Below are positions 16,609 through 26,074 of a DNA stretch of 38,646 bases, one piece after another (position 1 is the first letter of the stretch; every line of letters starts with the position of its first letter). The stretch is taken from contig JAGOLK010000011.1 of NCBI GenBank assembly GCA_017994115.1, forward strand, positions 1 to 38,646, in the 5' to 3' direction. Below the pieces are notes generated by a model, which was given only the letters and a program-made list of their open reading frames with translations, searched no databases and was not told where the DNA came from. This DNA is from Clostridia bacterium (lineage in GTDB: Bacteria; Bacillota; Clostridia; Lutisporales; Lutisporaceae). A program made the translations under genes and the position numbers.

Positions 16609-17220
16609 ATGGAGAATAGGGGTCTGCTTATTGTTATTGCAGGGCCTTCAGGTGCGGGAAAAGGTACCATATGCAGAGAATTGCTTCGAAATTACGGCAA
16701 AAACCTTGAACTTTCTATTTCAGTTACAACCAGAAAGCCCAGAGATGGAGAAGCGGAAGGGGTTCATTACTTTTTCAGGGATATGGAAGAGTTTTTCAGA
16801 ATGGTTGAGAATGGGGAACTTATAGAATTCGCAAAAGTACATGATAATTATTATGGGACTCCCAAGAAATATGTCATGGAAAAGCTTGAGGAAGGAAAGA
16901 ATGTAATACTGGAAATAGATGTGCAGGGTGCCGTGAAGGTAAAAGAGATTTTTGATGAAGCTGTTCTTATTTTTGTTATTCCGCCTACCTTTGCAGATTT
17001 GAAGAAAAGAATAGAAGGACGTGGGACAGAGACACAAAATGATATTTGTAAAAGGCTGAAAAATGCTTACGATGAAATAAGCCATGCCGTTAATTATGAT
17101 TATATTATAGTAAATGATGATATAAAGGATGCAGCAGTAAAAATAAACTGTATCCTTATTGCAGAAAAATGCAGATTGTCAAGATGTAATATAGACTTTG
17201 AGAAATTCAGGGAGGGATAA
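16609..17220 (+). CDS. gmk: guanylate kinase
   Basis: A 203-residue enzyme phosphorylating GMP to GDP. The P-loop GPSGAGKG is at residues 12-19. The GMP-binding region has SVTTRKPRDGE and GVHYFF, and EIDVQGA follows near residue 102. ATG 16609 follows AAGGGTAGGA. An in-frame ATG at 16591 overlaps the remA stop and would precede its own ribosome site. It overlaps or abuts the neighbours on both sides and is one transcript with remA and rpoZ. Confidence 0.96.
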   Translation: MENRGLLIVIAGPSGAGKGTICRELLRNYGKNLELSISVTTRKPRDGEAEGVHYFFRDMEEFFRMVENGELIEFAKVHDNYYGTPKKYVMEKLEEGKNVILEIDVQGAVKVKEIFDEAVLIFVIPPTFADLKKRIEGRGTETQNDICKRLKNAYDEISHAVNYDYIIVNDDIKDAAVKINCILIAEKCRLSRCNIDFEKFREG

Positions 17221-17221
17221 G

Positions 17222-17446
17222 ATGATATATCCTACTTTAGCGTCACTGTTGGAAAAGGTTGATAGTAAATATACACTTGTGGTTGCTGTTGCAAAAAGGG
17301 CAAGACAATTGGTAGATGGCCAGCCAAAGCTTACAAATGTAAATTCAAATAAGCCGGTATCAATAGCAATAAATGAATTATATGAAGATAAGATTACCTA
17401 TGAGAGAACCAAGCCGGTAAAAATATCGGGTGATCAAAATGCTTAG
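17222..17446 (+). CDS. rpoZ: RNA polymerase omega subunit
   Basis: A 74-residue subunit that aids folding and assembly of beta-prime. The family core reads YTLVVAVAKRARQLV, then KPVSIAINELYEDKI. The ATG at 17222 is placed by GGAGGG (17211-17216). An earlier in-frame start at 17198 inside gmk is unnecessary. Its last codons overlap the coaBC start by 8 bases, indicating coupled translation. Confidence 0.95.
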   Translation: MIYPTLASLLEKVDSKYTLVVAVAKRARQLVDGQPKLTNVNSNKPVSIAINELYEDKITYERTKPVKISGDQNA

Positions 17447-18635
17447 CGGAAAGAAAATAGTTCTTGGTGTATCGGGGGGAATAGCAGCATATAAAGCCTG
17501 TGAACTTGTAAGCAGGCTCAAGAAACTGAATGCGGATGTGCATGTCATAATGACGGCTTCAGCCGCAAAATTTGTTACTCCCCTAACCTTCCAGTCCCTT
17601 TCATTGAACCAGGTGGCTGTTGATATGTTTGATACGCCAAACTACTGGGAGATAGAACATATATCCCTGGCCAAGCTGGCGGATGTAATTGTTATTGCTC
17701 CCGCAACCGCAAATATAATCGGAAAACTTGCAAACGGCATTGCGGATGATATGCTTTCCACAACCATCATGGCCACTAAGGCAAAGGTTCTGGTTGCACC
17801 GGCAATGAATACAAATATGTACGAAAATCCTGTTCTACAAAGGAATATCAAGCTTCTTTCGGAACTGGGATATATTATGATTCCACCTGCTGAGGGGCGT
17901 CTTGCCTGCGGTGATGTCGGGAAGGGAAAGATGGCTGAACCTGCTGTTATTGAGAAAACAATTGTTGATTTGCTGAACCCCAGGCAGGATATGGCAGGCA
18001 GGACTGTTCTTGTGACTGCGGGGCCTACAAGGGAAGCTATTGATCCTGTAAGGTTCATATCCAACAATTCCACAGGAAAAATGGGATATGCAATTGCCAG
18101 GCAGGCAGCATTAAGGGGAGCAAAAGTTTATTTGGTCTCCGGGCCAACGATTCTCGATACACCGATTGGGGTGGAAAGATATGATGTCATATCCGCTGAG
18201 GAAATGTACAACAAGGTCATGGAGCTTTTTCCCATGTGTGATATAGTAATCAAGGCTGCTGCAGTAGCCGACTATGCACCAATGAACGCATACAGCCAGA
18301 AGGTGAAGAAGTCGGAAAACCAGCTTGAACTGAAGCTTAAGAAGAATCCGGATATACTTTATGAACTAGGCAAAATCAAAGGCAGTAAAATACTTGTAGG
18401 CTTTGCCATGGAGACTGAGAACCTTGTAGAGAATGCCGCAGAAAAAGTAAAGAAAAAAAACCTGGATTTTATTGCAGCCAATGATTTGAACGAGGCAGGA
18501 GCGGGTTTCGCAGCGGAAACAAATGCGGTAAAGCTTATTGACAGGGAAGGAAATATCGAGAACATTCCTCTTAAAATGAAGGATGAGATTGCAGATATAA
18601 TTCTTGATAGGATAGTAAATTTAAAGCGTACATAG
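17439..18635 (+). CDS. coaBC: bifunctional phosphopantothenoylcysteine decarboxylase / phosphopantothenate-cysteine ligase
   Basis: A 398-residue two-domain enzyme of coenzyme A synthesis. The CoaC flavin domain (about 1-180) has SGGIAAYK, His74 (EIEHISL), PAMNTNM (121-127) and Cys157 in RLACGDVGKGK. All three catalytic elements are where the E. coli enzyme has them. The CoaB domain (from about 188) starts with TVLVTAGPTREAIDPVR, followed by NNSTGKMGYAIA and KLKKNPDIL. ATG 17439 is preferred over GTG 17430, since GGGTGAT lies 5 bases upstream of it. CoaD, a later step of the same pathway, is at 37.4 kb. Confidence 0.96.
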   Translation: MLSGKKIVLGVSGGIAAYKACELVSRLKKLNADVHVIMTASAAKFVTPLTFQSLSLNQVAVDMFDTPNYWEIEHISLAKLADVIVIAPATANIIGKLANGIADDMLSTTIMATKAKVLVAPAMNTNMYENPVLQRNIKLLSELGYIMIPPAEGRLACGDVGKGKMAEPAVIEKTIVDLLNPRQDMAGRTVLVTAGPTREAIDPVRFISNNSTGKMGYAIARQAALRGAKVYLVSGPTILDTPIGVERYDVISAEEMYNKVMELFPMCDIVIKAAAVADYAPMNAYSQKVKKSENQLELKLKKNPDILYELGKIKGSKILVGFAMETENLVENAAEKVKKKNLDFIAANDLNEAGAGFAAETNAVKLIDREGNIENIPLKMKDEIADIILDRIVNLKRT

Positions 18636-18647
18636 CAGTACGCTTTT
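18623..18647 (+). terminator. hairpin at the end of coaBC
   Basis: A perfect 9-bp stem, AAAGCGTAC (18623-18631) with GTACGCTTT (18638-18646), encloses the coaBC stop codon in its 6-base loop. Only TTTT then AAG follows, so termination is probably partial. Confidence 0.6.
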
Positions 18648-18696
18648 AAGTTATGTACAGCACTGAAGATGCCGGATTGCATTGGGGGAAATCAAA

Positions 18697-21135
18697 ATGG
18701 AAAAAATATACGCAGAGGTCATAGTGGCCAATAAGTGCAAAGAAACAGACAGAACTTACAGCTATCTGGTGCCTGAAAACATGAAGGAGTCAATCCGGGT
18801 AGGCTGCAGGGTTATTGTGCCATTTGGCATGGGTAATAAGCAGATAGAGGGATATGTGGTGGGCTTGAAGGACAGTATAGACTTTAAGCCCTCAAAGATA
18901 AAGTACGTAGCAAGGCTGTTGGATGAGAAACCGGTAATGTCCCCAAAGCTTTTAGAATTGGCAAAATGGATGAAAGAAAAATACTTGTGTTACCATATTG
19001 ATGCTATACAGGCCATAGTGCCTTCTCCCGTAAGGACAAAAAGCAGCTGCAGCATTGAACTTTGCGATTGTGAACAAAATTTGGAAAAGCTTGAAAAACT
19101 GAATTCAAACATCATTATGGAAATAGTGGAGTTTCTTGAGGAAAACTCTGGCAGTGCCAAGCTGGAGGATATAAAAGAGTATTTCAGCGACAGGAAAATA
19201 GATTATTATATCAAGAAGCTTATTGAAGCAGAGGTAGTAAAAAAAGTTCAGATAATCGGCAGCAAAATAGGGGAAAAAAGGCAGAAGCGCCTGTACTTGT
19301 CGGAAGATAAAAATATACAGATAAAGAAAACTGCCAGCAAACAGAGAGAGGTATATGAACTGCTTCTCAAGTGTCCGGGTATATCCCCTGCAAAGCTTAA
19401 GGAAGCTTGCGGGGATTGCAATTCGACGATCAAGGCAATGGAGAAAAAGGGATATATTAGAATTGAAGAAATTGATGAATACAGGCCGGTCAGCTCCAAA
19501 ACATATTCCGAAAAAAGACATGAACTGACACAGGATCAGAATAAAGCCCTGTCAGTTATCAGGAACTGCTTTTCCAACGGTAAGGATGTTTTACTATTTG
19601 GAGTAACCGGCAGCGGCAAGACTGAGATTTATCTTGAACTGATTGAAGAGTATATATCAAAGGGCAAAGACTCTATAATGCTTGTACCGGAAATTTCCTT
19701 GACTCCTCAAATGGTATCAAGATTCAAGAACCGTTTCGGTGACAATATTGCTGTTTTGCACAGCAGCCTTTCAGAGGGGGAAAAATATGACGAATGGAGG
19801 AAAATCAGGGACGGTATTGTAAAAGTCGCTATTGGTGCAAGATCGGCAGTTTTTGCCCCCTTTAATAATTTGGGGATTATAATAATTGATGAAGAGCATG
19901 AGCACACATACAAATCGGGGATAAAGCCCAAGTATTTAACCCGGGAGGTAGCAGAGAAAAGATGCAGACTTGAAGGTGCAAACCTTCTTTTGGGTTCGGC
20001 CACCCCTTCCATAGAGACCTATTACAGAGCAGAGGCCGGGGATTTGGGCATGGCTGAATTGGGAACAAGGGCAAACGGCAGCCCTATGCCTGAGGTTGAG
20101 GTAGTGGATATGAGGGAGGAGCTTGAGTCAGGAAACAGGACAATATTCAGCAGGAGCCTGACTGATGCCATATTGGATAACCTGAAGAACAGGGAACAAA
20201 TGATATTATTCCTGAACAGGAGAGGCCACTCCACCTTTGTATCCTGCAGACAATGCGGAATAGTGATGAAATGTCCCAGATGCAGTATTTCACTGACCTA
20301 TCACATGAAAAACGAAAAGCTGGTTTGCCATTACTGCGGATATGAAAGGGATAATCCCACCATATGCCCGAAATGCAAGAGCAAAAATATAAAATACTTT
20401 GGAGTGGGCACTCAGAAGCTGGAGAAGGAGTTCCAGAAGAAGTTTTCAGTAAAAAATGTGCTGAGAATGGATGCGGATACAACCACGAAGAAAAATTCCC
20501 ACCAGGAGATTTTGGACAAATTCAGAAGAAGGGAAGCAAATGTGCTGTTGGGAACGCAAATGATATCAAAGGGCTTGGACTTTCCTGATGTTACATTGGT
20601 TGGAGTGATTGCGGCGGATACAAGCCTTAATCTGCCTGACTTCAGGTCCTCAGAGCGAACCTTTCAGATAATAGCACAGGTATCGGGACGCTCGGGAAGA
20701 GGCAATAAAACGGGGCGTGTAATTGTACAGACTTACAGCCCCGGGCATTACAGCATAGAATATGCACGATGCCATGATTATAAAGGCTTTTATAATAAAG
20801 AGGTTATGCTTCGCAAGGAACTCGGATACCCGCCCTTTTCCAGCATCGCAAATATAATAATCAGCGGTACTGCTGAGGAAGAGGTTATAGCATATGCCAA
20901 TGAAATAAGCAAATTCCTGGATGAAGTGCTTAAAGAGTATAAGGATGCGGAAAAGCTGGGGCCTGCAGCAGCAGCAATATCACGAATAAAAAACAGGTTC
21001 AGATGGCAGATATTGGTCAAGAGCAAGGAGGAAGAAGTGCTGAGAAAAGTGCTTGCAGGCCTTTCGGAAGCTTGTGGTGAAGGCAGGTCAAATGTGAGTA
21101 TCAGTATGGATTTGAATCCTCAAAGTATGTTATAG
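18697..21135 (+). CDS. priA: primosomal protein N' (PriA), replication restart helicase
   Basis: An 812-residue superfamily 2 DNA helicase that reloads the replisome at stalled forks. The N-terminal 3'-DNA-binding and winged-helix region occupies about residues 1-280. Walker A GVTGSGKT is at 302-309 and the DEEH box at 398-401. A cysteine-rich zinc region inserted in the second RecA lobe begins at about 517 (CRQCGIVMKCPRC, then CHYCG and CPKCKS). QVSGRSGRG is motif VI. ATG 18697 has GGGGG 8 bases upstream; the in-frame TTG at 18682 precedes that site and is less likely. Confidence 0.97.
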   Translation: MEKIYAEVIVANKCKETDRTYSYLVPENMKESIRVGCRVIVPFGMGNKQIEGYVVGLKDSIDFKPSKIKYVARLLDEKPVMSPKLLELAKWMKEKYLCYHIDAIQAIVPSPVRTKSSCSIELCDCEQNLEKLEKLNSNIIMEIVEFLEENSGSAKLEDIKEYFSDRKIDYYIKKLIEAEVVKKVQIIGSKIGEKRQKRLYLSEDKNIQIKKTASKQREVYELLLKCPGISPAKLKEACGDCNSTIKAMEKKGYIRIEEIDEYRPVSSKTYSEKRHELTQDQNKALSVIRNCFSNGKDVLLFGVTGSGKTEIYLELIEEYISKGKDSIMLVPEISLTPQMVSRFKNRFGDNIAVLHSSLSEGEKYDEWRKIRDGIVKVAIGARSAVFAPFNNLGIIIIDEEHEHTYKSGIKPKYLTREVAEKRCRLEGANLLLGSATPSIETYYRAEAGDLGMAELGTRANGSPMPEVEVVDMREELESGNRTIFSRSLTDAILDNLKNREQMILFLNRRGHSTFVSCRQCGIVMKCPRCSISLTYHMKNEKLVCHYCGYERDNPTICPKCKSKNIKYFGVGTQKLEKEFQKKFSVKNVLRMDADTTTKKNSHQEILDKFRRREANVLLGTQMISKGLDFPDVTLVGVIAADTSLNLPDFRSSERTFQIIAQVSGRSGRGNKTGRVIVQTYSPGHYSIEYARCHDYKGFYNKEVMLRKELGYPPFSSIANIIISGTAEEEVIAYANEISKFLDEVLKEYKDAEKLGPAAAAISRIKNRFRWQILVKSKEEEVLRKVLAGLSEACGEGRSNVSISMDLNPQSML

Positions 21136-21200
21136 TAATAGTAGGGCCGCCATACATGGCGACCATGTAGGATTAGATTTTTTAGGAGGAAGTAATATAT

Positions 21201-21656
21201 ATGGCAGTAAGAACAATCAGGAAAGACGGAGATGAAATCTTACGCAAGGTATCAAGAAAGGTAGAGGTTATAGATGACAGGATTCTGACCCTCCTTGATG
21301 ATATGAAGGATACTATGAAAAAAGCTGAAGGAGTGGGCCTAGCCGCTCCCCAGGTTGGAGTATTGAGAAGAGTTGTGGTAATTGATATCGGTGAAGGGCT
21401 TATTGAGCTGATAAATCCCGTTATAGTGTATGAGAGCGGAGAGCAGTTTGAAATGGAAGGCTGCCTCAGTATACCCGGAATAAAGGGAAAAGTAAAAAGG
21501 CCTGAAAAGGTCATTGTAAGGGCTCAGAACAGAAAAGGCGAGACTTTTGAAATGACAGGGACAGAACTCTTGGCAATTGCTTTTTGCCATGAAATTGATC
21601 ACCTTAACGGTATTCTTTTTACTGATAAAGCAATAATAACCGATAAGGAAGATTAA
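21201..21656 (+). CDS. def: peptide deformylase
   Basis: A 151-residue metalloenzyme removing the formyl group from new proteins. Motif 1 GVGLAAPQ is at 44-51 and motif 2 EGCLS carries metal ligand Cys88. Motif 3 CHEIDH provides His130, Glu131 and His134. AGGAGGAAG precedes the ATG. It is adjacent to fmt, which adds the formyl group, as in most bacteria. The 65 bases before it contain a small CGCCA/TGGCG hairpin without a useful T tract. Confidence 0.96.
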   Translation: MAVRTIRKDGDEILRKVSRKVEVIDDRILTLLDDMKDTMKKAEGVGLAAPQVGVLRRVVVIDIGEGLIELINPVIVYESGEQFEMEGCLSIPGIKGKVKRPEKVIVRAQNRKGETFEMTGTELLAIAFCHEIDHLNGILFTDKAIITDKED

Positions 21657-21678
21657 GCTTCGAAAGGGAAGAAGAAGT

Positions 21679-22614
21679 ATGAGAATAGTTTTTATGGGAA
21701 CGCCGGACTTTGCAGTTCCCTGTCTCAGAGAGCTGATTGCTCATAAGCATGAAATATCAGCTGTTGTGACTCAGCCTGACAGGCCAAAAGGAAGGGGCAA
21801 CAAGCCGGCAGAATCTGCGGTAAAAAAATTTGCCAAAGAAGCAGGAATAGCAATTTTCCAGCCAGAGAAAATAAAGGCCGGGGAATTTGTTCAGATATTA
21901 AGGGATCTGGCGCCGGAGGCCATTATTGTAGTTGCTTTCGGACAGATACTGTCTCAGGAAATATTGAATATTCCCCCCCTTGGATGCATTAATGTACATG
22001 CATCCCTTCTTCCGAAATACAGAGGGGCAGCTCCCATTAACTGGTGCATAATAAACGGAGACAAAACCACCGGTGTCACCACCATGTACATGGATAAGGG
22101 GATGGATACAGGTGATATTATATTAAAAAAGGAAATTGAAATAGGGGACGATGAGAATGCAGGGGAGCTGCATGACAGATTGTCGGAGCTTGGAGCTTTA
22201 GCATTGTCCGAGACGATGGAACTTCTGATTGAAGGCAGGATTGAGAGGACTCCCCAGAATAACGAGGAAGCTACTTATGCCCCGATAATGACAAAAGAAC
22301 TTGGCAGGATAGACTGGTCGAGAGATGCAAAAGATATCAGGAACCTGATTAGGGGAACATATCCGTGGCCCGGTGCTTTTTCATCATATAACGGAAAGAT
22401 GTTTAAGATATTAAGGGCTCAAGCTTTGGACTATAATACGGACAGCACTAATTACGGCTATATTGGCAGTGTCAGTAAAGACAGCATAGTTGTAAACTGC
22501 GGCAGCGGAAGCCTTAAAATACTGGAACTGCAGTTCGAAAATGAAAAACCTATGAGTGTGGAGGCATATCTCAGGGGACATACTATTATTGCGGGAACAA
22601 TACTGGGAAAATAG
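21679..22614 (+). CDS. fmt: methionyl-tRNA formyltransferase
   Basis: A 311-residue enzyme formylating initiator Met-tRNA with 10-formyl-tetrahydrofolate. Catalytic Asn105, His107 (NVHASLLPKYRG) and Asp143 (DKGMDTGD) match the E. coli positions within one residue. The loop QPDRPKGRG follows the first beta-alpha unit. The C-terminal tRNA-binding domain starts near WPGAFSSYNGK. It is 22 bases after def and the length is normal. Confidence 0.97.
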   Translation: MRIVFMGTPDFAVPCLRELIAHKHEISAVVTQPDRPKGRGNKPAESAVKKFAKEAGIAIFQPEKIKAGEFVQILRDLAPEAIIVVAFGQILSQEILNIPPLGCINVHASLLPKYRGAAPINWCIINGDKTTGVTTMYMDKGMDTGDIILKKEIEIGDDENAGELHDRLSELGALALSETMELLIEGRIERTPQNNEEATYAPIMTKELGRIDWSRDAKDIRNLIRGTYPWPGAFSSYNGKMFKILRAQALDYNTDSTNYGYIGSVSKDSIVVNCGSGSLKILELQFENEKPMSVEAYLRGHTIIAGTILGK

Positions 22615-22709
22615 ACAAAGGATACGAGGCTGCGAAGTTCCGGAGCAGTGATGGACAAAGAATAATGAACTATAAGTTTTAATATTTAACAAATTATGGA
22701 GGGAAAAAT

Positions 22710-23399
22710 ATGTTTTATGGTTATGGTTTAGATCCGACTTTTATTTTGATTTTACCGGCAATAATACTTGCCGCATATGCGCAGTCCAAGGTATCTTCTA
22801 CCTTTAATAAATACCTAAGAGTAAGGAACAGCTATGGGCATACGGGATATGAAGTTGCCAGAAGGATACTGGATATAAACGGGCTTCAGGATGTTCCAGT
22901 GGAGCTTGTACGGGGAAGGCTTTCCGATCATTATGATCCAAGAACGAGAGTACTCAGATTGTCCCAGGATGTATACAACAGCAATTCCCTTGCTTCCGTT
23001 GGTGTAGCTGCTCATGAGTGCGGCCATGCAATACAGCATTCGGAAGGATATGCGCCCCTTGTTATAAGAAATGCAATTGCCCCTGTGGCTACTATTGGTT
23101 CCCAGGCAGCGTGGCTATTTATTCTGGCAGGATTTATTTTTAGCTGGGTTAACCTTATAGACATAGGAATACTTTTGTTTTCGGCAGCAGTGGCATTTCA
23201 GTTAATAACGCTTCCGGTGGAATTCAACGCCAGCAGCCGGGCAATAGCCCTTTTGGAAGGCAACGGATTGGTACCCTCGGACGAAATAGGGCCCGCAAGA
23301 GAAGTTCTGAATGCTGCGGCACTTACATATGTAGCGGCAACTTTTGCGGCTGTCATGCAGTTGGTGAGGCTTTTGGTTCTGAGAGGCAGAAGGGATTAG
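22710..23399 (+). CDS. membrane-associated zinc metallopeptidase (YugP/Zn_peptidase_2 family)
   Basis: A 229-residue protein with a hydrophobic N-terminus (about 9-24) and further hydrophobic segments at about 115-165 and near 205-222. The metal-binding HECGH (102-106) lies in VAAHECGHAIQH, and a possible third ligand region follows in LPVEFNASSRA. The family is common between fmt and rsmB in Clostridia; substrates are unknown, though membrane-protein turnover is plausible. It is followed by a terminator, so the priA-fmt group probably ends here. Confidence 0.9.
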   Translation: MFYGYGLDPTFILILPAIILAAYAQSKVSSTFNKYLRVRNSYGHTGYEVARRILDINGLQDVPVELVRGRLSDHYDPRTRVLRLSQDVYNSNSLASVGVAAHECGHAIQHSEGYAPLVIRNAIAPVATIGSQAAWLFILAGFIFSWVNLIDIGILLFSAAVAFQLITLPVEFNASSRAIALLEGNGLVPSDEIGPAREVLNAAALTYVAATFAAVMQLVRLLVLRGRRD

Positions 23400-23414
23400 A
23401 GGTATATTATTCGG

Positions 23415-23448
23415 GCTACAGATAGGAATAATACTATCTGTAGCTTTT
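23415..23448 (+). terminator. rho-independent terminator after the zinc peptidase gene
   Basis: A perfect 11-bp stem, GCTACAGATAG (23415-23425) with CTATCTGTAGC (23434-23444), has an 8-base loop and is followed by TTTT. Confidence 0.8.
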
Positions 23449-23567
23449 GCGTTAATATGTTATGAATAGGGATATTGGGGAATGCAAAGTACCGACGTGA
23501 GGAAAACATACTTCCCCTACAGTCGGAGTACTTTACAAACTTCTGCATATATAAAGGAGTATTACTT

Positions 23568-24914
23568 ATGAAAAAAATTGACCTGGCCAGAGACGCGGCA
23601 GTACGGACAGTACACAGGGTGCTGAGGGAAGGTGCCTATTCCAACATAGCCCTGAAGGAGGAACTGGATAAAGACAGGCTTGAAAGGGTTGACAAAGCTC
23701 TTGTCACGGAGATAGTAAACGGCACTCTGAGAAATCTTACCCGTATTGACTGGATAATATCCCGTTTCATAAAAATGAAAAGCATAGACCCGTGGATTGA
23801 AGATATTATCAGGTGCGGAATATACCAGATACTATTTCTGGACCGAATACCTGACTCTGCAGTATGCAATGAAAGTGCCGAGCTTGCAAGGAAATATGGT
23901 AATGAAGGAACTGTCAGGCTTGTAAACGGAGTACTTAGAAATATCAGCAGAAATAAGGAAAATCTGGAATACCCGGATAAAAGCAAGAATGCCGCCTCAT
24001 ACCTGTCGGTGTTTTATACTCATCCTGAATGGATAGTAAAAAAGTGGATCAGGGATTACGGAATGGAATTCACTGAGGCCCTGCTGAAGGCAAATAATGA
24101 AAAACCTCCTTTCACAATACGCTGCAACAGGCTTAAGATTGAGAAAAAGAGGCTATTATCAATACTAGCGGAAGAGGGAATTGAATGTACTGACGGCAGC
24201 TATAATGAAGAAGCAATTCACATTAGGGGAACCTCCTCCATAGAAGCAAAGGAATCCTTCAGGAAGGGCTATTATCAGGTGCAGGATGAAAGCTCCATGC
24301 TGGTGGCCCATATTGTTGAACCTAAGCCGGGGGATAAAGTCCTTGACATATGCAGTGCGCCCGGAGGAAAGACTACCCACATGGCGGAGTTAATGGACAA
24401 TAAAGGGGAGATTGTGGCCAGGGATGTTTATGGGCACAAGCTCAGGCTTGTGGAGGAAAACTGCGCCAGGTTGGGGATAAGCATTGTAAGAACTGAACTC
24501 TTTGATGCAATGGTAAAGGATCAGGGTTCCATCGGGAAATATGACAGGGTTTTGCTGGACGCACCCTGCAGCGGTTTCGGTGTGATAAGAAGAAAACCCG
24601 ATCTTAGATGGAAGAAAGATCCAAAGAATTTAAAGGAATTGGTTGATATGCAGAAGAGGATACTGGAGCTGGCTTCCGGGTATGTAAAGCCGGGAGGAAA
24701 ATTGATATACAGTACATGTACCATAAATAGAGCAGAAAACCTTGATGTGGTAAAGGATTTTCTGTCAAATAACCCGCAGTTTCATATGGAGAGTATTATG
24801 GGGCTTGTACCGGAGAAGCTGGAGAATGATAGTGCTCATATGGGATATCTGGAGCTGTATCCGAACGTCCACGGTACAGATGGATTTTTTATAGCTAAAA
24901 TGGAAAAGAGGTAA
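23568..24914 (+). CDS. rsmB: 16S rRNA (cytosine-967-C5)-methyltransferase RsmB
   Basis: A 448-residue enzyme. An N-terminal NusB-like RNA-binding domain (about 1-135) is followed by a Rossmann methyltransferase. The SAM motif CSAPGGKT is at 262-269. DAPCSG (331-336) and the catalytic cysteine region STCT (Cys384) are the two family cysteine sites. ATG 23568 follows AAAGGAG (23553-23559) by 8 bases; an upstream in-frame extension from 23475 has no such support. It lies in an rRNA modification pair with rlmN. Confidence 0.96.
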   Translation: MKKIDLARDAAVRTVHRVLREGAYSNIALKEELDKDRLERVDKALVTEIVNGTLRNLTRIDWIISRFIKMKSIDPWIEDIIRCGIYQILFLDRIPDSAVCNESAELARKYGNEGTVRLVNGVLRNISRNKENLEYPDKSKNAASYLSVFYTHPEWIVKKWIRDYGMEFTEALLKANNEKPPFTIRCNRLKIEKKRLLSILAEEGIECTDGSYNEEAIHIRGTSSIEAKESFRKGYYQVQDESSMLVAHIVEPKPGDKVLDICSAPGGKTTHMAELMDNKGEIVARDVYGHKLRLVEENCARLGISIVRTELFDAMVKDQGSIGKYDRVLLDAPCSGFGVIRRKPDLRWKKDPKNLKELVDMQKRILELASGYVKPGGKLIYSTCTINRAENLDVVKDFLSNNPQFHMESIMGLVPEKLENDSAHMGYLELYPNVHGTDGFFIAKMEKR

Positions 24915-24920
24915 TTGAAT

Positions 24921-25973
24921 TTGCTTGATAAGAAGAATATAAAAGACCTGGGATTTGATGAGCTTGAAATATATATTGAAGAGAAACGGCTGCCCAGGTT
25001 CAGGGCGGCTCAGGTTTTCGAATGGATATATAAGGATACGGCTTCCTTTCGGGATATGACCAATCTGCCCAAGAATCTGATTGAGCAGCTGGAAGGTGAC
25101 TTCTATATCGGCAGGGCATATATTGCTGCAATGCAGCACTCAAAAACAGACAATACCAGAAAGTACCTGATTTGCTTTGAAGACGGTAATGCTGTAGAGT
25201 GTGTACTCATGGACTACAGCTATGGGAAAACCCTCTGCATATCCACGCAATTTGGCTGCAGAATGTCCTGCGAGTTCTGTGCTTCAACAACGGGAGGGCT
25301 TATCAGGTCCATGACCAGCGGAGAAATGCTTGAGGAGGTAATGGCTGTAACCCGGGACATCGGAGAAAGAATAGGCAATATCGTGCTTATGGGTACCGGG
25401 GAACCCTTTGACAATTATGAGCAGGTTATGAAGTTCATAAGGACAATTAATCACCCCAAGGGGCTGAATATAGGCCAAAGGCATATAACCCTTTCAACCT
25501 CCGGAATTGTTCCAAGGATATACGATTTTGCCGATGAAAAGCTTCAGTGCACACTGGCGATATCCCTGCACGCAGCTGATGATGAAGCCAGAAGCAAAAT
25601 AATGCCGGTGAACAGGAAATACAACATTGAGAAGCTTATGGAAGCGTGCAGGTACTATATAAATATGACAAATAAGCGGATTACCTTTGAATATGCATTG
25701 ATAAAAGATGTCAACGACAGTGTTAAAGATGCACATAAATTGGGAACACTGCTAAAAGGAATGCTTTGCCATGTGAATCTTATACCGGTGAACAAAGTGG
25801 AGGGGAAGAATTTTTCAAAAGCCTCCAAGGAGAAGATAAATTCCTTTAAGGCTGCTCTTGAGGGCTTCGGAATTGAAACAACCGTCAGGAGGGAGCTTGG
25901 CAGCGAAATTGATGCAGCCTGCGGGCAGCTGAGGCAGAAGCATATAAGTCAGCATGGAGTCACAAATATTTGA
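24921..25973 (+). CDS. rlmN: 23S rRNA (adenine-2503-C2)-methyltransferase RlmN (radical SAM)
   Basis: A protein of about 350 residues that methylates A2503 of 23S rRNA and A37 of some tRNAs. The radical-SAM cluster is C-x3-C-x2-C (Cys113, 117, 120 in FGCRMSCEFC). MGTGEPFDNY and the C-terminal catalytic cysteine in DAACGQLR are present. TTG 24921 lies 9 bases after AGAGG (24907-24911). TTG 24915 is in frame but too close, adding only two residues if used. It begins just after the rsmB stop codon. Confidence 0.95.
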   Translation: MLDKKNIKDLGFDELEIYIEEKRLPRFRAAQVFEWIYKDTASFRDMTNLPKNLIEQLEGDFYIGRAYIAAMQHSKTDNTRKYLICFEDGNAVECVLMDYSYGKTLCISTQFGCRMSCEFCASTTGGLIRSMTSGEMLEEVMAVTRDIGERIGNIVLMGTGEPFDNYEQVMKFIRTINHPKGLNIGQRHITLSTSGIVPRIYDFADEKLQCTLAISLHAADDEARSKIMPVNRKYNIEKLMEACRYYINMTNKRITFEYALIKDVNDSVKDAHKLGTLLKGMLCHVNLIPVNKVEGKNFSKASKEKINSFKAALEGFGIETTVRRELGSEIDAACGQLRQKHISQHGVTNI

Positions 25974-25998
25974 ATTTGTTAGAGGTTTTTTATATGTT

Positions 25999-26027
25999 TT
26001 GTCGAAATATTTTTTTTGTAATAAAAA
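25999..26027 (+). promoter_or_regulatory. weak candidate promoter for prpC-prkC
   Basis: TTGTCG (25999-26004), 17 bases, TAAAAA (26022-26027) in the 101-base gap after rlmN. The match at -10 is only fair; read-through from rsmB-rlmN is also possible, as no terminator is seen. Confidence 0.35.
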
Positions 26028-26074
26028 CCGAAAGCTATTTTTAATTCGGCTAAGAGTATATTTGAGGTGATTTA

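Noticed and set aside
21135-21200. CGCCA/TGGCG hairpin between priA and def as a terminator
   Set aside because: The stem is only 5 bp and the T run is more than 20 bases away.
26028-26052. CCGAA/TTCGG hairpin upstream of prpC as a terminator for rlmN
   Set aside because: The stem is only five base pairs with a large loop, and no T run follows on the plus strand.
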